The notes under the pieces are model-generated. The model was given only the letters and a program-made list of their open reading frames with translations, was not told the origin of the DNA and searched no databases. DNA of 37,551 bases from an uncultured Ruminococcus sp. (lineage in GTDB: Bacteria; Bacillota; Clostridia; Oscillospirales; Acutalibacteraceae). The DNA lies in contig CADAYK010000003.1 of the NCBI GenBank assembly GCA_902792105.1, positions 1 through 37,551 on the forward strand, given 5' to 3'. Shown piece by piece: positions 9,553 to 17,575 of the stretch. The translations under genes were made by a program, and so were the position numbers. Numbering within the stretch: position 1 is the stretch's first letter; each line of letters opens with the position of its first letter.

Positions 9553-10632
9553 TTATTCGGTGTCGACCTGTCTGTACAGGACGGTTTTAACGGCGTCTGC
9601 CGCAAAACGGTCATAACCGCTCAAAATCTCTTCAAGATCGTTAGATGAAATATCCATTTTTGTAATCGACTGAGCAGCTGCCTGACGCACCCACCATTCT
9701 TTGTCGCCGAGAGCGTGCTTGACGGTTGCGAGCGCAGTTGAGCTGTGCAGAAGAGAGAGTCCTCTGACAGCAGATGATCTGACCACCCAGTCCCTGTCGG
9801 CTGCGGCGATCTGCAAAAGCTGCTCGTCCTCGGGATAGCCAAAGGCGGCAATGGCCTTTACACAGGCGATCTTCATCTGGTTGTCGTCGCCGGAAGCTCC
9901 CTCGGTATACATCGGTCTGAATGCGTCGATCTTATAAGGCGCAATAGTCTTAATGATCGTGCACTTCATATAATTGTTGCATTTTTCAAACAACTTTTCG
10001 GCAAGCTCCTGCCTGTTTCCGGTAAACTGAGAAAAAAACTCGTTGATGATCCTTGCGGAATAAAGACGGTCGTCCTGAATCCCCAGCAAATACTCCGCCA
10101 CCTCTTCCACGTCCCCCATATGGCACAGCGCCATGGCGGCGTTATAGGCAAGCTCTCTTTCCTTGCTTCCGACATATTCTTTGATTTTATCGCGATATTC
10201 CGTAGCTTCCAGCTCGGCGAGTCTTCTGCACGCATAGCTTTTGTGATACACGTCGCCTTCATCGAGCATTTTGGCGTATATCTCTTTGGGCTCTACGTGA
10301 TTGTTGATTTGCACTATCAAATCGTCGAGCGCCTTGGGGTCAGTGGCGTATCTGCTTCCCTTATGCTCTCTAATGCAGGTCAAAGCCATTTCGTACACTT
10401 CAAAATCGCCGTTAATCTCATCGGAAAGCGCTTCTATCTCCGCGTTTCGGCTGCTGACGGTCGGCGCAAAGAGCACCCCCTCAACATGATTATCAAGCCT
10501 GCGCCTGATATTCTCTGCACGCGCCGTATGCTCATCCTGGTACTCGGCAAGGCGGTAGAGAAGAATGTACTCTATACCGATGATCAGCAAACAAAGAAGC
10601 AATCCGATAACGCTGATCAATTCTATTTTCAA
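9553..10632 (-). CDS. Membrane-anchored HEAT-repeat protein
   Basis: 359 residues. One N-terminal transmembrane helix (residues about 5-26) is followed by a charged linker and then repeated helical pairs of HEAT type, for example KSYACRRLAELEATEYRDKI, AYNAAMALCHMGDVEEV, MKIACVKAIAAFGYPEDEQL, VVRSSAVRGLSLLHSS and WVRQAAAQSITKMDI. HEAT repeats make protein-binding scaffolds. The gene sits directly upstream of the processive glycosyltransferase, with a 21-base gap, so a role as assembly or regulatory partner of the synthase is likely. The topology suggests a cytoplasmic HEAT domain, but I cannot prove the orientation. No enzymatic motif is seen. Confidence 0.78.
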   Translation of the reverse strand: MKIELISVIGLLLCLLIIGIEYILLYRLAEYQDEHTARAENIRRRLDNHVEGVLFAPTVSSRNAEIEALSDEINGDFEVYEMALTCIREHKGSRYATDPKALDDLIVQINNHVEPKEIYAKMLDEGDVYHKSYACRRLAELEATEYRDKIKEYVGSKERELAYNAAMALCHMGDVEEVAEYLLGIQDDRLYSARIINEFFSQFTGNRQELAEKLFEKCNNYMKCTIIKTIAPYKIDAFRPMYTEGASGDDNQMKIACVKAIAAFGYPEDEQLLQIAAADRDWVVRSSAVRGLSLLHSSTALATVKHALGDKEWWVRQAAAQSITKMDISSNDLEEILSGYDRFAADAVKTVLYRQVDTE

Positions 10633-10700
10633 AACGTTATCTCCTTATATAATCTTTATGTTACGGTTAATTACAAAACTTTTAATTATGCAGGTTTAAA

Positions 10701-13700
10701 TCAGTTTGAAGAAAAGTAGCGTTTTACAATTTCGAAGCCTTCCTTTTGGCGAATCGTATAATTTGCCTTTTCCCATTTGCTCCAATCATACACCTTGTAA
10801 CCGGGATCGTGCTTATCTACGGGGAAACCGTAAATCAAGTCGCCTTCCTTGCGCTCACCGATCATCACGGATACCAAGGGACCTTTGGTGGTAACTGTTT
10901 TTGCCTGCGATTTATCAAGCGAAGGATCGCTTATTACCAGCTTTTTGGCAGGATCAAATACGTTCAGCCATGTCCACGGCAAACGAATGTTGACTGTCGA
11001 ACCGGTCTGATAGAACTGGGTGTCGCAGGAGGTAAAGCCTCCGTATACCAGATCGGCAACCTTATCGTACTCACCGGTGTAGCTCTCCTTGCTTAAAGCC
11101 GAGCCGCGGGCGCGGTCATAGCTTCTTGTCACATAAAAAGCCGCTTTCTGCTTGTCTTCAAACCTGATAGTAAACTCCATACCCGAAAGTGAGTTGGGCG
11201 TGAAATCCTTTGCGTAATAATATTCGCCGTCGTTTCGCTGATAGGTATCAATACCGACAAACAACACGTTGTCTTTATAATTGAGCTCCTCAAACAGCTG
11301 CAGCGTGATATACATATAGGCTTCGTCGCTGTTCATTGAAACCGCCTGAACCAAGTCGTCATCGGACAGTACCAGTCCGGGGGTTTCGGACATAACGCTG
11401 TCAAGCGCGAGCAGACCTGTCATCTGAGCGCTGTCGCAGGTGTTGTGCCACAAGCAGCCGGTTGAATCGGAAGTTGTGAATTTCGCCATGTCTTCGCTGA
11501 CGTTGCTCCACGTATCGTTCAGGTCATACACAACTCCGCCCAGCAGGTGGCTATCCTTGACAGCGTTTAAAGCGTCCACTATTGACGAACCTTGTTCCTC
11601 CTCGGTAACTGCATCCTGTCCGTAACCTGCGTTCACGTTCGAGAATGAGATACCCGAAACAAGAACATTGGAAACATTTTTAGCAAGCTCGCTCATTACG
11701 CTGCCGTAGCTTGATTGCGCGGAACCTGAATTGCCGCCCGCACTGTCAATTTGCTCGTTATCCAGTAAAACGTTGCTGAATGTATACTGCTCATAGTCGG
11801 AAGACACATAGTCCTCGGGAATGTAAGCGTCGCTGTTCTTGACAAAGGAAAGTCCCTTGATCATATTCAATTCCGAGGATACCGATACCGGCGTGCAATA
11901 GCCGTAGTTTTCATTTGAAACAGACTGGGCAGCGTCATACAGGAACGCAGCAAAGCCGTTGATTCCCGTGCTGTCGTCAACATATTTACCGCTGTAGGAA
12001 TACGAAGAAATGCCCTTTATGTTCTTTATTTTATCCGCAGTAAGCTCGGGATCGACAGTTACACACAGAACACAGTCGGAAACATCGATAAAATAGCTTA
12101 CCTTGCCGGTCTTTTTGGTTTCCGTGGAGACGTTGCCGTGAAGCGCGTCCACAACCGTCTGCACGGATTTCTTCCATTTGTCAAGCCCTTCCTTGGACAA
12201 ATAGTCGGAATCCTTAAGATCCTCAGGCTTTTTGACACGCTGTATAATATAAATCTTACGATTTTCCGGATTCTTATTATGCCGGCTGACTGCGGTATAG
12301 AACTCCGGCGGAAGCAGTTCTTTTGCCTCTATACAATTGACTCCGAGCTCGGAAGCATTTGAAATAAGGCTCTTATAATAGGTAAAGTCTCGGGAATATT
12401 TTTCCTTTCCCGGTTCATCGGCGTTAATCGACACCGCCTTGATACTCAGATTTTTCCAGTTTTCTTTCTCGAGGATCTGGAAGCTGCCGTTGTTTACGCG
12501 TGAAACCTCGGTGTGTTCCTGACTTTCCTCAACATATTCGTTCGCTTTAGTATCGCTTAAAATCTTTCTTATAAAAGGATTGTAAAAGCGCCAGAAGAAG
12601 TTTGAAATATCTCCCTGTCTGTCATAAGACAAAAATTTGAAAAATTCATTGGCAAAAACGAAATTTCCGTAGCGTTCGCCGTTGACATAATCGTTGCAGT
12701 CTCCGGCAAGGTAGTAAACAGGTGCGTAGCCCTTCTCCTGACGTCGCGCAATAGCGCAAAACCGTGGAGTTTTGCTGATTTCCTTGATCTTCTCCATGCC
12801 GGTCGCGTTCAGGTCAAACTCAAAGGTCGCAATGTTTTCGGTGCCGTAGCTTGGTTCAATCAGCTCAAACCAATTATAAAAGTTACACAAGTCACAGCCG
12901 CCGAATTCTTTTTTATAATCTTCGTTAATATAGATTTTCAGCAGATCCTTTGAGCTGAAATCTGTATTTTGTTCAAGAATGATGATCTTGCCCTCTTCCG
13001 ACACCAGCAGTATACCCGGTCCGGTAAACCGCCATTCAACACCCTCCTGCTGCTCGTACATCGGAGGCGCCCAGTCGGGAACATCGGTAAAGTCCTCAAG
13101 ATCGACAAGATACCTTCCTATCCATTTTGTCGGAGTAACTCCGAGCATAGAGGTCAGCTGCGAGCGGACGGAATCCGATAACGGTGAGCTGAACAGCGTA
13201 GCCTCCGCCACGATCGGCGCGCCGCTTTCATAGGCGAAATTGATATACGACATATCGTCGTCGTTAAAACCGCCGTTGAGCGGATTGCTTCCGTTGTAAT
13301 GACCGAAGGTATCGTTGCCCAAGCCGTAGGCATCGGCAAGATAAACGAAATCGGGCTTTGAGTCGGCGTCGGTGAGCTCAACACTGTGGTCATAGTTTCC
13401 CTCTTCATCCAACATAGGTCCGAAATAATCGGTTTTATAATTAAAGGAAGTTCCGTCGGGCTTGACAAAATGCTGCTGGTTAAGTAACCAGGTAAAGCCC
13501 CTGTGCTTGCGGTAAACATTGTCCTTGATAATATCGTCGTCCTCGGAATAAGACAGCACGGTCTTATCCAATAACGCAACATTCAGCACCTTTTGCGGAA
13601 TAAAGTGCCAAATTACAAACAAAGAAATAATCGCGAGCACAAAAACCGCAATCAAAATGTGATACCATTTCAGCCTTTTTCTAAACTTTTTAACTTTTGA

Positions 13701-13793
13701 CTGGCGTATTTCCTGCTGTTCTTCAAAATTCTTTTCTTCAACAGTTTTTTCCGCCGGAGCATTATTGTCTGTCTTGTTTGCTGCGTTCAGCAT
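10701..13793 (-). CDS. Large membrane protein with degenerate glycosidase-like half
   Basis: 1030 residues: a charged cytoplasmic N-terminus, one transmembrane helix (about 44-64), an unidentified domain (about 68-430; features such as PDFVYLADAYGLG and GAPIVAEATLFSS suggest a Rossmann-like, perhaps amidotransferase-like fold), a second half (about 450-780) aligned by order and style with the two glycosidase-like proteins downstream, and a C-terminal beta domain like theirs (DEAYMYITLQL, NVLFVGIDTY). The positions of the two catalytic glutamates are not conserved: the IEWDP region reads VTVDPEL and the AE(F/Y)G region reads SGISFSN. It is probably a non-catalytic glycan-binding or export partner, perhaps filling the BcsB-like slot (inference). 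The start has GAGGTG six bases upstream. Confidence 0.68.
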   Translation of the reverse strand: MLNAANKTDNNAPAEKTVEEKNFEEQQEIRQSKVKKFRKRLKWYHILIAVFVLAIISLFVIWHFIPQKVLNVALLDKTVLSYSEDDDIIKDNVYRKHRGFTWLLNQQHFVKPDGTSFNYKTDYFGPMLDEEGNYDHSVELTDADSKPDFVYLADAYGLGNDTFGHYNGSNPLNGGFNDDDMSYINFAYESGAPIVAEATLFSSPLSDSVRSQLTSMLGVTPTKWIGRYLVDLEDFTDVPDWAPPMYEQQEGVEWRFTGPGILLVSEEGKIIILEQNTDFSSKDLLKIYINEDYKKEFGGCDLCNFYNWFELIEPSYGTENIATFEFDLNATGMEKIKEISKTPRFCAIARRQEKGYAPVYYLAGDCNDYVNGERYGNFVFANEFFKFLSYDRQGDISNFFWRFYNPFIRKILSDTKANEYVEESQEHTEVSRVNNGSFQILEKENWKNLSIKAVSINADEPGKEKYSRDFTYYKSLISNASELGVNCIEAKELLPPEFYTAVSRHNKNPENRKIYIIQRVKKPEDLKDSDYLSKEGLDKWKKSVQTVVDALHGNVSTETKKTGKVSYFIDVSDCVLCVTVDPELTADKIKNIKGISSYSYSGKYVDDSTGINGFAAFLYDAAQSVSNENYGYCTPVSVSSELNMIKGLSFVKNSDAYIPEDYVSSDYEQYTFSNVLLDNEQIDSAGGNSGSAQSSYGSVMSELAKNVSNVLVSGISFSNVNAGYGQDAVTEEEQGSSIVDALNAVKDSHLLGGVVYDLNDTWSNVSEDMAKFTTSDSTGCLWHNTCDSAQMTGLLALDSVMSETPGLVLSDDDLVQAVSMNSDEAYMYITLQLFEELNYKDNVLFVGIDTYQRNDGEYYYAKDFTPNSLSGMEFTIRFEDKQKAAFYVTRSYDRARGSALSKESYTGEYDKVADLVYGGFTSCDTQFYQTGSTVNIRLPWTWLNVFDPAKKLVISDPSLDKSQAKTVTTKGPLVSVMIGERKEGDLIYGFPVDKHDPGYKVYDWSKWEKANYTIRQKEGFEIVKRYFSSN

Positions 13794-13809
13794 TCAAACA
13801 CCTCACAAG

Positions 13810-13883
13810 TCAACGCCGGACTGCGGCGTTTCGATTTGTTTTTATACTATTCTTTGATAAAGGGTTTTATTAGAGAATAGTAT
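13810..13883 (-). other. Two hairpins in the gap before the 1030-residue gene
   Basis: The 141-base gap between the HD-GYP gene and the 1030-residue gene holds a perfect 10-base inverted repeat, ATACTATTCT (13844-13853) with AGAATAGTAT (13874-13883), and a perfect AACGCCG/CGGCGTT stem (about 13811-13829). Neither is followed by a T run on the minus strand, so they are not ordinary terminators. They may control mRNA stability or processing between the regulatory genes and the structural genes. Confidence 0.5.
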
Positions 13884-13934
13884 TAATAGTTGCCGGATGG
13901 TTACCGGCTGGGCTGCACAAGGCTTAAGCATCTT

Positions 13935-16121
13935 TTATGTATTCATTAATATGTATTGAATAAACAAGGGACAAATATCGGGATCAAAGATTTTTCCCGA
14001 ATTGTCGATGATATAGTTTATCGCTTCTCCGACGCTCCACGCACTTTTATAGGATCTTTCCGATACCAAGGCGTCAAACACGTCGCAGATCGTTACGATC
14101 CTTGCCTCAATGGGAATTTCTTCGCCCTTCAAGCCGTTGGTTCCCATACCGTTGTATTGCTCGTGGTGATACCGCGCAATCACGGCGGCAGTGTAAATCA
14201 GCGGATCATCGTCATAAGCCGAAAGAATGGTATATCCGAATTCGGTATGACTGTTTACAATAATACGCTCTTCTTCGCTCAGCTTGTCCTGTTTATCAAT
14301 AAGATATTTGGGTACGGCAATTTTTCCGAGGTCATGCAGCTTGGAAGCTAAAGAAATATGATTTGCCCTCTCTTCGTCGTAACCCATTTTCAGGCAAAGC
14401 TCGCGGGTATATTTTTCGATGTTTTCCAAATGAGAAATCGGGCAGCCGTTGTCAAGCTCGGCATTTTCTGCCAGTTCCTCAAAGATTATATTTATGTCAC
14501 GTTTGCCGCTTTGGACAAACATACTCTCATAGGTGGTTTCCAGTCCGCAGTAGGTCGCCTCGATCATACTGATGAAGAAGTTGTCCAAACCGTTTTTGAT
14601 GTTTTCAAAGTGGAGAATACAACCGACTTCATCATTGTTCATCAGGACATATTCAAAATATGTTTCGGAGAAAAGACAGTACTTTTCAATCTTTAACGCG
14701 TTGTCTCCAATATCATGATAGTTGCAGCCCTCTACGCCTTTGCAGACTATTTCTTTGTAGCTGCCGTTTTCCCTGACCGCTACACTATAAGCAACGTCGG
14801 CGTTTTCCGGGTTGTATTTCACCAATAAATTATTAATTTCCGACACAACCGTATCATAAAACGCGTTTTTATCGGAACACGCAAGTACATTTCTGATAAA
14901 TATGGAAATCAACTCAACCGAATTGCCGTATTTAAAGCTTTGCTCCCTGAGGTCTTCGTTCTTCATCATAAACCGGTAGTCGTGAATATAAACGTACTCA
15001 AGCACACTTCCGACAACAAGAGTCGAAACAGCAACCGTATAGATATAAAGAACTCTAAGACGGGTTATCAGCAATACTCCCGCAAAGAAGATCATGAGCA
15101 CATAAAACAGGCACATAACAAATACGGGCGCCGCGTACTGGGTACGGCGTTCCAGAAGCCCCAAGGCATGCTGTGCCACAAAAACAACAGCCAGCATACA
15201 CAACAAGCTCATTACGATCGTAGACACATTCACAAGAGTGGGAGTGAACGAGAGAATGACCGCCGCTATAGATATCAGCGAAGAAAAAATAATTGCAATG
15301 CGTGATTTTTGAGGATTTTTAAACAGTTTGTTCAGACATAGCAAGGTGACCATAAACGTCATTTGAACGCTTACTTCGGATATCCTTAACCAGATCGGCA
15401 GATTCAGCAGGTAGGTGGATTCGGGCAAAAGGTGCATAACTACCGCAAAGCCTATATAAGCGGCTATTAACGCCACAAACAGCGAACGGAAAAACCTGCG
15501 CCTTACTATTGACATTACGGCAAATACCACAGCTGCAAGCAGACCCAGAGCTAAAATTCCGGCGCCGAAATAAATGGCGAGCGTAAAGTTGTATTCGGGA
15601 TTTGAACTCTCGCTGAGGCTTGCTTCAAACCTTACCGAAAAAGGCAGCTTCATAAAAACATCTATCTGCTGCTCATGTGTCGAAGGCTCTAAGTAAAAAG
15701 CGTTATAACAGTTGCCCACAAACTCTTCTTTTTGAAACTGATTGTTGTAGACTTCCTTGCCGTTCAGACGAATCTTGACAGGAGAATAATCGGTAAGCAG
15801 TATAAATGTTTTTCCCGTATCCTCAGGCTTTACGGTCTTGGTGAGATACAGATTGCTCTTTTTCACTGCTCTTTCTGTCAAAATCGGATCCTGCGAGTTG
15901 AAAACGCGCAGCTCTCCCTCGGGCACCATTCCGGGTTTTTCGGTATACTGATAACTCCAGCCGGAAAAATTGTTTTCCTGCTGATAGCTGGATGCTACAT
16001 AGTCGGCAGCAAAATATACAGCTACCGTCACCAGGAATACAATAAGGGATACGCCTAAAAGGGGCAGTACTCCATTTTTATGGTTCATTTGAAACTGTTT
16101 TAAAAATCCTATAGTCTTCAT
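13935..16121 (-). CDS. 7TM HD-GYP c-di-GMP phosphodiesterase
   Basis: 728 residues. One membrane helix (about 20-40) is followed by an extracytoplasmic beta domain (about 45-180), then about seven membrane helices (about 185-385) in the style of 7TMR-DISM sensors, a GAF-like linker, and a complete HD-GYP domain. The key residues are present: HDLGK at 596-600, NSH (His625), YHHEQYNGMG with His652-653, GLKGEEIP, and a conserved ICDVFDAL. HD-GYP enzymes hydrolyse c-di-GMP to pGpG or GMP. The start overlaps the preceding small gene as ATGA. As the operon leader carries a c-di-GMP riboswitch, this enzyme probably closes a feedback loop and may sense an extracellular ligand, possibly the polysaccharide. 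Confidence 0.9.
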   Translation of the reverse strand: MKTIGFLKQFQMNHKNGVLPLLGVSLIVFLVTVAVYFAADYVASSYQQENNFSGWSYQYTEKPGMVPEGELRVFNSQDPILTERAVKKSNLYLTKTVKPEDTGKTFILLTDYSPVKIRLNGKEVYNNQFQKEEFVGNCYNAFYLEPSTHEQQIDVFMKLPFSVRFEASLSESSNPEYNFTLAIYFGAGILALGLLAAVVFAVMSIVRRRFFRSLFVALIAAYIGFAVVMHLLPESTYLLNLPIWLRISEVSVQMTFMVTLLCLNKLFKNPQKSRIAIIFSSLISIAAVILSFTPTLVNVSTIVMSLLCMLAVVFVAQHALGLLERRTQYAAPVFVMCLFYVLMIFFAGVLLITRLRVLYIYTVAVSTLVVGSVLEYVYIHDYRFMMKNEDLREQSFKYGNSVELISIFIRNVLACSDKNAFYDTVVSEINNLLVKYNPENADVAYSVAVRENGSYKEIVCKGVEGCNYHDIGDNALKIEKYCLFSETYFEYVLMNNDEVGCILHFENIKNGLDNFFISMIEATYCGLETTYESMFVQSGKRDINIIFEELAENAELDNGCPISHLENIEKYTRELCLKMGYDEERANHISLASKLHDLGKIAVPKYLIDKQDKLSEEERIIVNSHTEFGYTILSAYDDDPLIYTAAVIARYHHEQYNGMGTNGLKGEEIPIEARIVTICDVFDALVSERSYKSAWSVGEAINYIIDNSGKIFDPDICPLFIQYILMNT

Positions 16122-16324
16122 AGTTTAATTCTGGAATATTTTTTAAGCAAGGATTTAACATCCTCGTCGGTGACGTGTGTATTATCGGTTTTTTCGTCTG
16201 CATGTATCAAATCTTTGATTTGGTCAAGCTGCTTTTGGATTTCAGCCTGATGTATGCTGATCTCCTTCAGCGCCTTTTTCAGCCGCGAGTTTTCATTCTC
16301 CAGCTGCTTTATCTTCTCATCCAT
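16118..16324 (-). CDS. Small coiled-coil protein
   Basis: 68 residues, the first 45 forming a strong heptad pattern (IKQLENENSRLKKALKEI and onward to QLDQIKDLI), then a short acidic and basic tail. No membrane segment or known domain. It starts 7 bases after the lipoprotein stop and its own stop overlaps the HD-GYP start, so it is clearly a translated operon member. It could tether partners or regulate the phosphodiesterase; there is no direct evidence of function. Confidence 0.7.
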   Translation of the reverse strand: MDEKIKQLENENSRLKKALKEISIHQAEIQKQLDQIKDLIHADEKTDNTHVTDEDVKSLLKKYSRIKL

Positions 16325-16331
16325 AGCAACC

Positions 16332-17021
16332 TCACTTTGCGGAAAGGGACGTTATAACCGGCTTGCCGTCCCTGACCTCTACATTAATCGTTGTTCTGCC
16401 GAACAGCGTTTGCCGCTTCAGCTCGTTGTAGAACGTTGTAATGATCTCCGCTTTATTTTTATCGACATTGACCGCGTCGACTTTATAATATATATTGCAG
16501 CCGTATTCGGGGATCCACATTTCAAAAATATTCTTTCCCTTGTTATACAGCGCGGATTTCTTTATATCGAAGTCATCCTGCCCAAAGTACTTCTTAAGCT
16601 GCTCTTTGATTTGACTCTCTTTAGCATCGCGGTACAGCAATGACTTGTTGCTCATTTCGTTTAGATTTTTATAATATATGTGCACAAACGCAAACTGAAC
16701 CAGCGGATCGATGGGAATGTTACCCGGAGAAGTAAAGTTGGGTTGGGCAATCAGATAAGCCAACTCATAGGATCGAATGCTGAAATCAGTAACACTGACC
16801 TCTACTCCGTCGACGGTAACAGGCTCGGTGTCGCCGGTTCCGTAGGAATGAAACCCTTCAAGCTCCTTTTCTTCGTTGTCATCGGAAATTTCCACGTTAT
16901 AGCTTTTCGTGGTTCCTTCATCCTTTTTCACGTTGGGGTCGACTCCACAGGATGACGCGAAAACCGCAAAACACATTGCGGCAAGAAGCACACAAAGGGT
17001 ATTTTTAAATTTTCTTTTCAT
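16332..17021 (-). CDS. Lipoprotein, first gene of the exopolysaccharide operon
   Basis: 229 residues. The start at 17021 is chosen because GGGAGG lies eight bases upstream and the protein then begins with a clean lipoprotein signal, MKRKFKNTLCVLLAAMCFAV, ending in the lipobox FASSC. The frame continues upstream without a signal, which I reject. The mature protein has an acidic low-complexity linker, then an unrecognised alpha/beta domain with many aromatic residues (NIYYKVDAVNVDKNKAEIITTF). It is probably an exported accessory factor of the glycan machinery. No family assigned. Confidence 0.78.
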   Translation of the reverse strand: MKRKFKNTLCVLLAAMCFAVFASSCGVDPNVKKDEGTTKSYNVEISDDNEEKELEGFHSYGTGDTEPVTVDGVEVSVTDFSIRSYELAYLIAQPNFTSPGNIPIDPLVQFAFVHIYYKNLNEMSNKSLLYRDAKESQIKEQLKKYFGQDDFDIKKSALYNKGKNIFEMWIPEYGCNIYYKVDAVNVDKNKAEIITTFYNELKRQTLFGRTTINVEVRDGKPVITSLSAK

Positions 17022-17182
17022 AAATTTACCTCCCGAAAACCCAAGGAAGCTGTACGCCGTGAACGTTCGCGGAAGCACAAGCAACGAATATCTTCCGTCA
17101 CGGCAAAGCTCGTGTCAGGGCATTACGTTGTTTCCGGAATAATACGATTCAATTCACAACGGCGGACGCAGGCAGTAAATAT

Positions 17183-17227
17183 AAAAAAAGCCTGCACAAT
17201 AATACTACGAATAATTATTTGTGCAGC
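17183..17227 (-). terminator. Riboswitch-linked terminator in the operon leader
   Basis: On the minus strand CTGCACAA-ATAAT pairs with ATTAT-TGTGCAG, followed by GCTTTTTTTAT. The 5' arm begins inside the 3' end of the c-di-GMP aptamer (GGCTGC), so aptamer folding and terminator folding compete. This predicts that ligand binding turns expression on. Confidence 0.85.
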
Positions 17228-17302
17228 CGGTCGATCATACATTTCACTATTTAGACACCAGAGCTTTGCGTCGCCGCTTTTCAACGGTTTTGCCATGTTT
17301 AA
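17221..17302 (-). promoter_or_regulatory. c-di-GMP-I (GEMM) riboswitch aptamer
   Basis: Read on the minus strand, the leader has the class hallmarks in order: GGCAAAACC (17286-17294), the GAAA tetraloop hairpin CCGTT-GAAA-AGCGG (17274-17287), the core ACGCAAAGC (17263-17271), then TGGTGTCTAAA, a variable stem, and GATCGACCGGCTGC. This order and these bases match c-di-GMP-I riboswitches as I know them. It lies between promoter 17416-17444 and the terminator 17183-17227, and 200 bases before the first start codon. The remaining leader (17022-17182) holds an imperfect GGAAG/CTTCC stem and nothing I can name. Confidence 0.88.
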
Positions 17303-17415
17303 TTAATGATAAATCCAGCCGGCGCCCCTGCCGCAGGCGACAAATCAAGCGGGCTGTACGTGCATTTTAAATATACACAATATCTTTCAGGAATAACTTG
17401 CATTTTTATACTTTA

Positions 17416-17444
17416 ATTATAACACAACACAACAAAAATATCAA
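17416..17444 (-). promoter_or_regulatory. Sigma-A promoter of the exopolysaccharide operon
   Basis: On the minus strand TTGATA (17439-17444), 17 bases, then a perfect TATAAT (17416-17421). Transcription should start near 17409 and run through the aptamer, giving a leader of about 390 bases. Confidence 0.8.
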
Positions 17445-17484
17445 GTAATACAGAACAAGAATTTAGCATTATTGTCCATATTTA

Positions 17485-17520
17485 AGAAAACAGGCGGCAG
17501 CCAAAAAGCTGTCGCCTGTT
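17485..17520 (-). terminator. Terminator of the adhesin gene
   Basis: On the minus strand ACAGGCGACAGC-TTTTT-GGCTGCCGCCTGT is followed by TTTCTT. One internal mismatch. It separates the adhesin unit from the promoter of the next operon, 40 bases on. Confidence 0.85.
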
Positions 17521-17575
17521 GTTTTTGTTAATCTGAAACTGATAACAATTACTTATAACAGCCGGACTCAGTTAA

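Noticed and set aside
17306..17400. A second aptamer upstream of the exopolysaccharide riboswitch (GCCTGCGGCAGGGGCG segment)
   Set aside because: It has a GC-rich hairpin but none of the conserved core bases, so it is left as an unexplained part of the leader.
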